DNA of 64,000 nucleotides from the NCBI GenBank assembly GCA_039090855.1, contig CM077027.1, positions 107,019,687 to 107,083,686 of the forward strand, in the 5' to 3' direction. The notes below the pieces were generated by a model. That model was not told the DNA's origin, made no database searches, and saw nothing but the letters and a program-made list of their open reading frames with translations. A program made the translations under genes and the position numbers. The DNA comes from Macrothele yani. Its lineage: Eukaryota > Arthropoda > Arachnida > Araneae > Macrothelidae. This document shows, piece by piece, positions 52,070 through 62,710 of this stretch (the first letter of the stretch is position 1; every line of letters begins with the position of its first letter).

Positions 52070-52740
52070 CTTAAAACAATAAGTCTATATCATTGCAGTA
52101 CACAAGATAACCACTCTTCGAAAATAAGTTTTCAAACTCTTGCGGTCGTCGCCGAAAGCTACTTAGTTTTGTAGTTGGTTGCAAAAGATTCCCTCTTTCA
52201 ATCTTGAAGCCAATATTTCGGTCTGACGTTTTACTAAATGAAGGTCACAAACCAAATCATTTAATTCTTTCTGACTTATAAGTTGAGGCACAGAATCTTC
52301 CGAGAAATCAGGGTCTTGTTGTACTTCAATATTTTCTTCGATGTGAGGATTTATTTCATCAGTATCACTATCATCTAAACTACATGACTGTGGAGGTACA
52401 GGAACAGGAAGATCTGGGCCATGAGGAACAGGTCTTATGGGCGAAGGAATACTGGGATACTGAATCGTGTCTTTGGTCTTAGCTGTAATTCTAAATATCT
52501 TAGTGAAGCAGAAGTAACAGTCTCTTTAGTGGTCTTTCGGTTCTCTTCAAACCATTCGTACCGCAAATGACATTTGACGTGATCCCAGCTAGTCAACAAA
52601 GTTGCGCATGAATTACAACAAATGCGAGGCGTCCAAGATTTATCTTCATCATCCACTTTGCACTGGAAATAAAGTCCATACGATTTTCTAATCAACGGTG
52701 TGAAATGTCGCTTTTGAGACTTCAAAGTAAATTGTCCACA
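52070..52740 (-). pseudogene. Fossil of a multicopy invertebrate protein family
   Basis: On the minus strand: QKRHFTPLIRKSYGLYFQCK then DKSWTPRICCNSC (a zinc-finger-like Cys pattern) at 52560-52725. After a shift it gives PVPHGPDLPVP and a long acidic linker, ISQKELNDLVCDLHLVKRQ, and after another shift FENLFSKSGYLVYCNDID. I recognise this order from hypothetical proteins found in many copies in insects and cnidarians, of unknown function and probably transposon-linked. Two frameshifts and a missing C-terminal half show it is dead. Confidence 0.65.
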
Positions 52741-53850
52741 AATCTAACAGAAACTGTTTGGATGGTTTACACAACTACGCAGCATTATTCAACGTACGCT
52801 CTGCACAATACTCACTACTTTTTAAAACCACGAGAAAATGCGCGTACTTCAGTACCGATGAAATGCATTTGAATGACAAAATTTCTGCTTTGTTCCCACT
52901 TCTCAGAAGGAATTGCACAACAGGAAGTAATGGTGCCAATATGTCTACTCTCATAGACACAGCTATCCTGACTAGAGGCAGATGTATCCTTTGGGAAACA
53001 TAAGGAAATTCCTTTAAGTAACACAACATTCACCCCAATAGAGTTCCATTACAAGACATTGGAGCCCAGTGGAGCAATTGTGACTTCATATTTGGTTTTA
53101 GCATCCGTAAATACATACAGAACCATTGTTGTTTAGTGTAATTAGTAGCTGTACTGTTCAATGTAAGCCACAGACTGAAGCTCTATACCTTGAGGCTCCA
53201 AGAATCTCCAAACAAATACAACTTCTTTACATACGACTAGTCGTAAAAGTACAACGTAAAGCAAAGCTAATCTATCCCCAGCACTTTTCGCTGCTTTCTC
53301 TACGCATTATATACGTAATTATACGAGTAGATAGTCCTTATCATGTCAATCGAACACAAGTTATTCGCCCTGACCACAAGACTACTGCCTTAAAAACTTT
53401 CATTGAGAAAAATATAACGTTAAGGCTGACACTCTTAAAGAGAATGAACTCAAAATTTACACTGGGGAAGAAACAACTAAAAATGAAAGTTAAATTAGAG
53501 GATACGTCATAAGGCATGAAATGTGACTGAATGACGGATGAATTAACGGACAACCACAGTCTTTGCAGCCCCAAGTTTTGAAGAGGAGATATCGTTTCTG
53601 CAGACAGATAGGCAGAGTGACTGACTTACGGATGAATGAGAGAACAATAACAATTTTGTAGTCCGACATTTTGAAGCGGAGATATATATATATATATTTT
53701 TTTTAAGACAGCGATACAAAATAACGTACTTAGCAAAAAGCTTACAATGCTCTCTACTCGATTTTTGTGTAATCAAATGCGATGAAGTTGTCCACGACGA
53801 ACTGGCAGAGGCGCAGAATTGTTACTTGGAATGCATTCTCGCAAATGAAG
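52741..53850. other. No recognised feature
   Basis: Overlapping frames on both strands at 52758-53033 and a 128-codon frame at 53126-53512 have no domain I recognise. A short (ta)n tract lies at about 53682-53696. Confidence 0.45.
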
Positions 53851-53854
53851 AAAA

Positions 53855-54060
53855 GGTGTCGTAGTGGTCTAAGCGATGGCTTCTGACCATTCGTCCGAAA
53901 TGAGTCCGGGTTCGCATCCCGGTTGGTCACGGATGTTGTGTTTGTTTTACGGCAATGGATCACTTCCTTCCCTGAAACCAGTGGCCCTAAATCAGGGTTG
54001 GGCGACTGCTCACAGCCCACTGAGTTGCTCACGGGGGTCGTTAAACTCCCAATTTAAAAA
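53855..54060 (+). repeat. tRNA-derived SINE (family 2)
   Basis: Head gtcgtagtggtctaagcgat, B box gggttcgcatcccgg, body with ctgaaaccagtggcccta and end gggggtcgttaaactcc. Same family as 26685 and 27192, with scattered substitutions. Confidence 0.85.
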
Positions 54061-54654
54061 ATGAAGGATAAACAACAGCAACAACGCATAACTGGAATCT
54101 TTGCGCTGTATGTGCCTACAACTTCGACCTTGGTTTTTTTAAATAAAATTTTGAGCAATACAAAATACAGAGCTATTAAAAGAAATCTACCGAAAAGCAG
54201 ACGCTTAAAAATTGCTTATCTGATAATGCTAACGACAAATAGGCAAAAAGAAACACTTATTAGAGATACCACGCATTTGGTTGAATGTGAAAGAAGTAAT
54301 AACTCCATTATGTAGGTAAATTCAATGATTATTTTCAAAGTGCTCACTGAAGATACCTGAAAGGTCTAAATTTGACAATTTATGCACCACAAAAAAAACG
54401 GGTCTGATCCGAGTATTTCATTGTTTTAAATTTGTTATTCAACAACTTCACCCTCTGAGCAGACACAGTGGGTGTTGTAACAGGAAGACGTGAGAAGTAT
54501 CGCATGTTTCAGAACGGTTTTCCAGGTCTGAGCTTCCTTGTTCGTTTAAGATGACAAATACCATGCTAAGCTCAAGAAATTCCCTGATTTTTTTTTTCAA
54601 TAAAAATATACGCCGTCTAAACATTCTACACAATGCGTATTCTTCCTGTGATAG
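54061..54654. other. No recognised feature
   Basis: Short frames only. Confidence 0.45.
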
Positions 54655-54850
54655 CAGCATCGATGCCCAGGTTGTATGAAGGCCTGGCTCCTAATCATTC
54701 GTCCGAGATGGGGCCTGGCTTTAATCTCAGGTGGTGCATGGATAGCGTGCATGTCTTACAGCACTGGATTTCTCCCTTCCCTGGAATCAGTGGCCCTAAA
54801 TTAGAGACGAGCGACTATATACAGCTTATTTAATTGCTCAGAGTTAAATC
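54655..54850 (+). repeat. SINE family 2, degenerate copy
   Basis: Shares aatcattcgtccgagatg and cctggaatcagtggccctaa with the family, but the B box (ggctttaatctcagg) is decayed and the tail is eroded. Confidence 0.75.
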
Positions 54851-55399
54851 CTTAATAAGAACAAAATACTTTTTCTACCCTCTCGTAAGCGATAATAAGT
54901 TATTCTTCTGTTTTCCAGAGCGCGATTCCGTATGAGATGCCACAGCAAAGTGTGCTATTTTGTCATAATCCTGATATCTACACGACTAGTAAGTACTCTT
55001 CCCTCAAACACTCTCTTCATATCTTCTTTCTTTCTTTGTCCTGCACGTCCTTGAAAATTCCTCCAAATGAAACACTACGCACTGAAAAAACGAACTGAGC
55101 TGGAGCAGCAAAACCAATTTTGCTGCATTGAGTTTTGCTCGAAATGTCAAAATATTTGTTGCTCTAGCAAACAACAAAAAAATGTTTTGGTTTTTATAGC
55201 AAAGCCTATTTAGGTACTTGAGCAATTTTTTTTTTTTTTTGCTGACAGAAATTTACTTACTACAGCAGAAAATTTGTTGGCCGTACGAATCACTTTGCTG
55301 AAACAACCAAATGCTTTTGCTATGTCTGCCACACCAGCTGCCATAAAAAAATGAGTAACTGCAGAAAAAGTGTCTGTAATATTCAGCAAAATTCAAGAT

Positions 55400-57870
55400 G
55401 ATGGTAACAGCTCAAAACGCTAGTACTGCGAAGAAAGTTTGGCGAAATGTATTAACCGTAACCGTTCATGAATTCCAGCATGATGGCGGTCTGGTCTGTT
55501 GTTGTGGTGTGGTGTATATGTCGTGCTCTCTAAAGAAATTTGAAAGAATAATTTGGAAGAAACCTTAGACTTCATATGGTCATGGAAATGTCTGATATAC
55601 GAGATCGACTGAGCAATTGGGGTTTCGAGAACGTCGTTATATAATGTAGTACGATTTGAAGATAAGTCCGATTGCCATTTAATACCTCTTAATTTATGTT
55701 TTTCTCAACGAAAATGTGAGTCATTTTGTCACAAAGAATGTTGTGTACTAGGCATATAATTGACTATACGGGAAATTTATCTCTTGACAAATGACATTGA
55801 TTTCTACCATGATGTAATGTAGTTCCTCCGGGGTTTGAGGATTATTGGCATAAACCTGCTGCTTCAAATAACTACTTCGTAGTAAAAGTAAGGTATGATG
55901 GCTGCTGCCAGTTAGAAGTCACCGTATCATCAAACACTGATGCCACCAGTTCAATTGAAAATGAGGTGGGCTCTACCACCATCTTGTTTAAAGTAGTGTT
56001 CATGCCATCCAACTGCTTTACAGATTATTCGAATCGAAATTTCCTTCATACACTGTGTGATATGTGTGTGAAAAAGGAACATACAGGTCATGCGATCCAA
56101 CTTTACCCCAGATGACTCAAATACAAATTTCCTTCACACGCACACACACATACACACACACACTGCTATTATGAATGTGTTATGATGCATGTGAGACTCA
56201 CTTGTGGTGCCCCCTAACAATCAGTATACATACAGCTTCCATTGAAAACAATTCCTTTGGTATTGGGATTTCAGTCATTCTAAGTACAGTGTGTGCAGGT
56301 TAATGCCAGAAGATTCTGAACAATGACTATATGAAGTGAACATGCTACCATATAAATGAACTACTCCCCTAAAATTATCAGGACATCTGTACGAGAAGAA
56401 ATGTTCAGGATCTAATAACTTGAAAAAAAAAGAGTCTAATGAAAAAATGTAACGAACCTCAGATGTAGTATCTTGCTTGCTGAAATACAATGAAGTAGAC
56501 TGAAGCATGGAACTGTTTTCTAAAGCGGATAATTTTTTCTTTTATTGCACTAAATATTAGCTATGTACAGGTTGTATGTGCCTGAATAGTACAAAATAAG
56601 TGTGGTGTTGTTGAGGCTTAACTGATTTTTTTTCTGGCTTAACTGATTTTAATTGAACAAACTAGAACCGAGAATAGATCCTGTGTCTTTGAGCCTCCGT
56701 TTTCTCTAAGTTTAACAAGTACCTGATCCTAAATTTGTGTGCATTCAAATTTGGGATCACATTCTAAAGTGTTTACGCATCACATTTTAATGTCTTCAGT
56801 GTTGACCAAAGCATCATTATCACAAGCAGGTGCTTCCTGTTTTCTGGCTTGAATGTTGGGAAAAAAAGTAAATTAAAAATGACCACCCACTCATGCAATG
56901 TGCATCAGTATCACAATTAATGATTTTTTTTTAGAATTCTTCGACTGAATATTCCTTCTCATCGAAACAGCTTATTGCTCTCCAGACAATAATTAGCAGC
57001 TGGTGTATCCAGCAATTTCGTGAAGTTTGTAGAAATTGTCTGTATGGAAACTGTTGAACTATATGTAATTTACCTTGGCCACTTTCCTTAGAAGGCAGAC
57101 TGTCGTCAAATTCCAAATTTATAGATACCTTTAGTACAGTGATGTGCCCACTTCGTTCTCTGATTCTATTACACTACTCATGGAATTTTACAAACAGCTG
57201 GCATTGTAGAGTTCTATAAAATTTTCGGGGTGATTGCAAATTTTTTCATACAGCTGCTGAAAGCAGTTCATTTGCTAGGGAAATGTGTTTTTTGTGTGTA
57301 GGAAAAATTTAATTATTGTGGGATCCAAAAAAGTTTTATTTATTAAAAAGATCCTGAAAAACTTATTTTTAATTTATTTTATTTATTTATTTATTTTTAT
57401 TTTGCAAACAATTTGATAGAGTGAAGGGTATGTATACATATGGAGGGGGGGGGGGGGTAGAGAGGGATCAGATAGAGATATATATACCTATATACAACCT
57501 ACAGTGAATCTACCAGCCATTCCATGGCTGGTAGATTCTCAACCTTATCACTAATTTCTTTACTTTTATAAATTTTATTGCTTACGAAATCCCTGTAACG
57601 ATTGCTGGAATTGTTGCATTGCTCGTGAATCCACTAAAATATAAGGAAATTTTTGCAAAATATGGTGATTGTTTGAGGACCCATAATTATGGAATGATTA
57701 TTTTTATGCTACTTTAACAAAGAACATCTGCTATATGCACAGATAAATCACCGGAAATGTTGATTTGTCAGGATAGGAAATCAAGGAATAAATGGAATTT
57801 AATAAATTCCATTTATTAAATTCCAACAAGGAAATCAATATTACTATAGATTTGTGTTTGTAGCATTACA
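55400..57870. other. No gene recognised in the interior of the possible transposon
   Basis: Contains a (ca)n tract at about 56140-56162, a G-run at about 57445 and a long palindrome at about 57785-57830 (aatttaataaattccattta type). Only short frames. Confidence 0.45.
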
Positions 57871-57879
57871 TCTTGGCTG

Positions 57880-58350
57880 AAGTACAAATTCAACATTGCA
57901 AATAATTTTGCACTCTAGCAGAAAATATTTGCTACAGTAGTAAAGTTTGTTTGCTGGATGAGCAAACTGACATTGCTGGAAATCGGCATCTGTAGCCGAA
58001 ATATTTGCTGAAGTAGCAAAATATGTTTGACAGACCAGCAAATTGACATTTCTGGAGATCGACGTCTCTAGCAGAAAATATTTGCTAAAGTAGCAAACTT
58101 GGTTTGCTAGACTAGCAAATTGACATTGATGGAGATCGGCTTCTGTAGCAGAAATATTTGCTGAAGTAGCAAAGTTAGTTTGCTAGACGAGCAAAACAAA
58201 AAAAAAACTTACCACAGGAAACGGATATCTTGCTGCTGTAGCAAAGCTGAATTCATTAGTATCGCCAGCAAACCTTTTTGCTGTGCCTATATTCATTGGC
58301 GAAATATGCTGCAGTAGCAAGTTTGTTTTCTGTTGCAGCAAATTGTTTTT
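57880..58350. repeat. About 80-bp tandem repeat rich in AGCAAA
   Basis: Four to five diverged copies of a unit with agcaaattgacattgctgga, gatcgg and agcagaaatatttgctgaag. Weaker relatives lie at 55095-55330 near the opposite end of the possible transposon. Confidence 0.8.
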
Positions 58351-58604
58351 CAGTGCGCATTTCTTTGGGTCTAATATAATGCCACTTCCATTAGCTTTAA
58401 GAAATGATCTTTTCCCTCCGAATACTTTGTGGTGCATAAACAGGAAATCAAGTAATTGGTACACACTTCATTTTAGTACGAATTTCCATGAGACGTCTCG
58501 TAATCTCGCAGTTCTAAAGCATTAAAACAATGAATACCATAGTTACAAGAGTAACTAAGCCAAAAAAAAAACAAGTTAGTAAAATCATGCATTGATTATG
58601 ATAC

Positions 58605-59090
58605 GCTTTCCAACATACCAGAAATCATTACTCAAGTTACCAGGATAATGACTGTGGAATAAATCTCGCTCCTGTGCCCTGACCTTTGACCCCATTTCGA
58701 TGATCTTAAACAAAATTGGTTCCGTATATCTCCGAAACAACATACTAAAGTTCTATCGCAATAGAAGCAATTTTAGTCAAAATGTGAGGATAATGATTGT
58801 GGAATACATCTCGCTCCTGTGTCCTGAACTTTGACCCCATTTTGATTATATTGAACAGAACCAGTTCAGTATACCTCCAGAACAACATGATAAAGTTTTG
58901 ACGCATAAGGGCGATGGAACAGATCCTGCTCCTAATTCCTGACGTTTGCCCCCATTTCGTCTATTTTCAAAAAAGTTCCCTTCCCAGGTTGTCACCTACC
59001 ACATACTAAAATTTCATCAAATCGAACCATTTTTACGGGAGTTATCGTGACGATAAGACAGACAGAAGGACAGACAGACGGATAAACCTG
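58605..59090 (-). repeat. GTCT-tract repeat, inverted copy
   Basis: Reverse complement of the repeat at 12040-12625, with three diverged monomers (gaatacatctcgctcctgtg, cctgaactttgaccccattt) and ending in the agacagacagaaggacagac tract at 59055-59080. Confidence 0.75.
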
Positions 59091-59136
59091 TAGCATGTAC
59101 GCTTCTTTAACCTGCGTAAAACACAATGTATACATA

Positions 59137-60544
59137 CACTGCTGGCCACCCAAAATGCAACGCCAAGAAGGAAGCATCCGATTGGCCTGAAATTCGCAGA
59201 ATGCGTCGCCCGCGAGAGGACATGCAAACGGTTAGCATTGCAGGGCATATGCAAATCATGTGCACCCGGCACGCCACAGAGAAGCACTATAAGAAGGATG
59301 CACAGAAGGCGGGGTGTAAGTAGTGGAAGTAAGTCGTGCTGCTGGACCTGTGCGTGGGTAGCTTCCTGATGCCTCGTCGCAGAATACGGAAGTCATTCCA
59401 GCACGTTTCGGAGTTCGACAGAGCACGAATAGTGTCTTATCGCGACAGCGGTTTATCGTACCGAGACATCGGCGCCCGTGTGGGACGACATCCAGCCACA
59501 GTAAGGCGAGTATGGATTCGGTGGGTGCAGGAGGGACGGACGGACCGACGTGAGCGATTGCCGCAGCCGCGGCACCCCACCAAACGAGAGGACCGACATA
59601 TTGTGCGGCGGGCATTGACGGCTCGCACCGCCACATCACGAACGTTAGCGCAGGAATTAGGGTGTGTTGCGCAACAACCTGTGTCTGCACGTACCGTTCG
59701 ACGTCGTCTGCAGGCGCGGGGACTGGTCGCACTGCGCCCATTGCTCCAATTACCATTGACGTTACGCTACCGGCGAGTGCGGCGGCAGCGGGCCGTTGAA
59801 CGTCGCACCTGGACTACGGAATGGCACAACATTGTCTTCTCTGAGAAATCCCGCTTCTGTCTGCAACACCACGATGGTAGGATCCGCGTGTGGCGGCACC
59901 GCGGCGAGAGACTGTATGACGCCTGCATTATGCATCGCGATATCGCTCCGTCGCCTGTCGGTATGGTTTGGGCCGCAATTGGATATGACACCCGCCCCCT
60001 CTGCTACGCATCGCCGGTACACTCAACAGCCACCGTACTATCTCCGACGTTTTGGAGCCTGTAGTCCTCCCTTACCTGCAGCACCTGCCAGCGGCCCTGT
60101 TTCAACAGAACAATGCGCGCCCGCACGTGGCACGCATCGTACAACAATTCTTCATGGCCCACCAGGTGTCCCTGCTGCCGTGGCCCGCCTGCTCTCCCGA
60201 TATGTCGCCCATCGAACACGTCTTGTCCCTGATCGGCAACCGAGTGGTCCGGCAAGCACCACCCGCGGCTACGCCTGATGAACTGTGGCAACGTGTAGAA
60301 GCAGCCTGGACCGGCATACCCCAAGCCCACATCCAAAGCCTCTTTCGTTCGATGCTGCGGCGTGTAGCGGCCGTTATTGCCAGCCATGAGGGCCACACGA
60401 ACTATACATGTCAGCATGTTTTGCAAGTCTAACGGGCCTGTAAGCTCAATCGTCTCATCTTTGTATCTGTTGTTATGTGTCCAGTAAATCTGGCTTTGCT
60501 ATCTCGTGTTCTTCTTGGTGTTGCATTTTGGGTGGCCAGCAGTG
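59137..60544 (+). mobile_element. GC-rich Tc1-type transposon with intact ends
   Basis: 1,408 bp flanked by TA on both sides (59135-59136, 60545-60546). The inverted ends cactgctggccacccaaaat and attttgggtggccagcagtg are perfect over at least 20 bp. Its GC content is far above the surrounding DNA. The single gene inside is broken once. Ends and size match a nearly complete, fairly recent Tc1/mariner-superfamily insertion. Confidence 0.93.
59369..60432 (+). pseudogene. Tc1-type transposase, one frameshift and altered catalytic residues
   Basis: The start is taken at MPRRRIRKSFQHVSEFDRAR. A helix-turn-helix region follows (YRDIGARVGRHPATVRRVW), then RTVRRRLQARGL and the catalytic core. The first catalytic position reads FSEKSRF where the family has FSDESRF, and the second reads QQNNARPH where the family has QQDNARPH. 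The third (SPDMSPIEH) is preserved. A one-base frame break lies near 60005-60015, before the second motif. So two of three catalytic acids are changed and the copy is inactive despite its fresh ends. Confidence 0.9.
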
Positions 60545-60589
60545 TAGTTACAAGTCTACGGAGGACAGAGCAATATTTAGTCCTTCTCG

Positions 60590-61300
60590 TGTTCCACGAA
60601 CCGTTCTCGAACAATAGTGGCAGTGTGGCGTGGCGCTTTATTCTTCTGAAAGATGGCACTATTAGAGGGAATAATGTTGTCATGAAAGGATATGCCTGGT
60701 CTGCAATGATTTACGTAGACATCATAATTTCTTGCACATGAGTGACTTTACCTAGGGTTTCACAAAATATTTTCGCCCTAAGAATTACACTACGTCCATC
60801 GCCTTGTTTTCGTCTCACAGTACATCCTTGCGCCAACGCTTCCGCATGTAAACAACTCACACGTACCTGGCCGTCCACATGATGCCACAAGAAACGAGAT
60901 TCATCTGAGTAGACGAACTTTCTCCAATCATTCAAAACCCAGTTTTTATGTCCGGGTGCACATTGTAGTCGCTTTCGGCGGTGAACTGAGGTTGGCATGT
61001 GCCGTTGGAGCGACATGCAGCTACGCAGCCACATTTTCAGCAGTGTTCGATCTGTTGGTTTTCATCATACGAGATAGCGAAGCCTTTGCGCATCTCTAGC
61101 ATCTGCGAGTAGTGGTCGGCCCATACCTTGCCAGCTGTTCCTGGTTTTAACCTCCTCGGACCACTTTTTTGAAGGTACTAAACATGGCTGACCGTGAGCA
61201 CTCCACAAGCCCTGACATCTCGGAAATGCTCTGAGCCAGTCGTCTGGCCATTACAATTTAGCATTTGTCAAACTCGCCTAATAAGTCCGCTGCCTTTCCC
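60590..61300 (-). pseudogene. Older Tc1-like transposase relic, relic-B subfamily
   Basis: Minus-strand fragments read MGKAADLLGEFDK (start near 61300), MWLRSCMSLQRHMPTSVHRR, NDWRKFVYSDESRFLWHHVDG (61034-60860; first catalytic Asp retained) and a decayed remainder. The N-terminus matches relic B. The sequence directly upstream of the start has expanded into the array at 61300-62710. Confidence 0.82.
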
Positions 61301-62710
61301 ATCTGAAGAACAAGAATAACACTGATTAACAGAACAAGAATAACACTGATTAACAGAACAAGAATAACACTGACTAACAGAGCTCAGTATCAAGTGTTAT
61401 TTATACTGTTTCATGACTTTCCCATCTGAAGAACAAGAATAACACAGATTAACAGAGCTCAGTATCAAGTGTTATTTATACTGTTTCATAACTTCCCATC
61501 TGAAGAACAAGAATAGCACTGATTAACAGAGCTCAGTATCAAGTGTTATTTATACTGTTTCATAACTTTCCCATCTGAAGAACAAGAATAGCACTGATTA
61601 ACAGAGCTCAGTATCAAGTGTTATTTATACTGTTTCATAACTTCCCATCTGAAGAACAAGAATAACACTGATTAACAGAGGTCAGTATGAAGTGTTATTT
61701 ATACTGTTTCATGACTTTCCCATCTGAAGAACAAGAATAGCACTGATTAACAGAGCTCAGTATCAAGTGTTATTTATACTGTTTCATGACTTTCCCATCT
61801 GAAGAACAAGAATAGCACTGATTAACAGAGCTCAGTATCAAGTGTTATTTATACTGTTTCATAACTTTCCCATCTGAAGAACAAGAATAACACTGATTAA
61901 CAGAGGTCAGTATGAAGTGTTATTTATACTGTTTCATGACTTTCCCATCTGAAGAACAAGAATAGCACTGATTAACAGAGCTCAGTATCAAGTGTTATTT
62001 ATACTGTTTCATGACTTTCCCATCTGAAGAACAAGAATAACACAGATTAACAGAGCTCAGTATCAAGTGTTATTTATACTGTTTCATAACTTCCCATCTG
62101 AAGAACAAGAATAGCACTGATTAACAGAGCTCAGTATCAAGTGTTATTTATACTGTTTCATAACTTTCCCATCTGAAGAACAAGAATAACACTGATTAAC
62201 AGAGGTCAGTATGAAGTGTTATTTATACTGTTTCATGACTTTCCCATCTGAAGAACAAGAATAGCACTGATTAACAGAGCTCAGTATCAAGTGTTATTTA
62301 TACTGTTTCATGACTTTCCCATCTGAAGAACAAGAATAGCACTGATTAACAGAGGTCAGTATGAAGTGTTATTTATACTGTTTCATGACTTTCCCATCTG
62401 AAGAACAAGAATAACACTGATTAACAGAGCTCAGTATCAAGTGTTATTTATACTGTTTCATGACTTTCCCATCTGAAGAACAAGAATAGCACTGATTAAC
62501 AGTAGCACTGATTAACAGAGCTCAGTATTAAGTGTTATTTATACTGTTTCATAACTTTCCCATCTGAAGAACAAGAATAACACTGATTAACAGAGGTCAG
62601 TATGAAGTGTTATTTATACTGTTTCATGACTTTCCCATCTGAAGAACAAGAATAGCACTGATTAACAGAGCTCAGTATCAAGTGTTATTTATACTGTTTC
62701 ATGACTTTCT
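61300..62710. repeat. 75-bp tandem array grown from a Tc1 5' end
   Basis: About 18 copies of a 75-bp unit (cccatctgaagaacaagaat ... aacagagctcagtatcaagt gttatttatactgtttcatg). Each unit contains the reverse complement of the transposase start region (cat of the ATG in cccatctgaag), so the array is an amplification of the transposon's own leader. Variants (agcactg/aacactg; agctcag/aggtcag) alternate in blocks, which indicates higher-order duplication. Confidence 0.95.

Larger units (their letters stand above)
55080..58355. mobile_element. Possible CACTG-ended DNA transposon (about 3.3 kb)
   Basis: Facing ends CACTGAAAAA (55080) and TTTTTCAGTG (58355) are each followed inward by agcaaatt/agcaaaa-rich tandem sequence. 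CACTG ends occur in the CMC (CACTA/Chapaev) group. No transposase frame or clear target duplication is visible, so the element is non-autonomous or the pairing is fortuitous. Confidence 0.4.

Noticed and set aside
53126..53512. 128-codon plus-strand frame as a host gene
   Set aside because: No recognisable domain, no flanking splice or transcript signals that I can support, and a length attainable by chance in this window.
57785..57830. Palindrome as a transposon end or origin
   Set aside because: AT-rich palindrome of this size in low-complexity DNA; no second copy or flanking duplication seen.
59256..60426. Long minus-strand frames within the GC-rich Tc1 transposon
   Set aside because: High GC makes antisense frames open; the plus strand carries the recognisable transposase.
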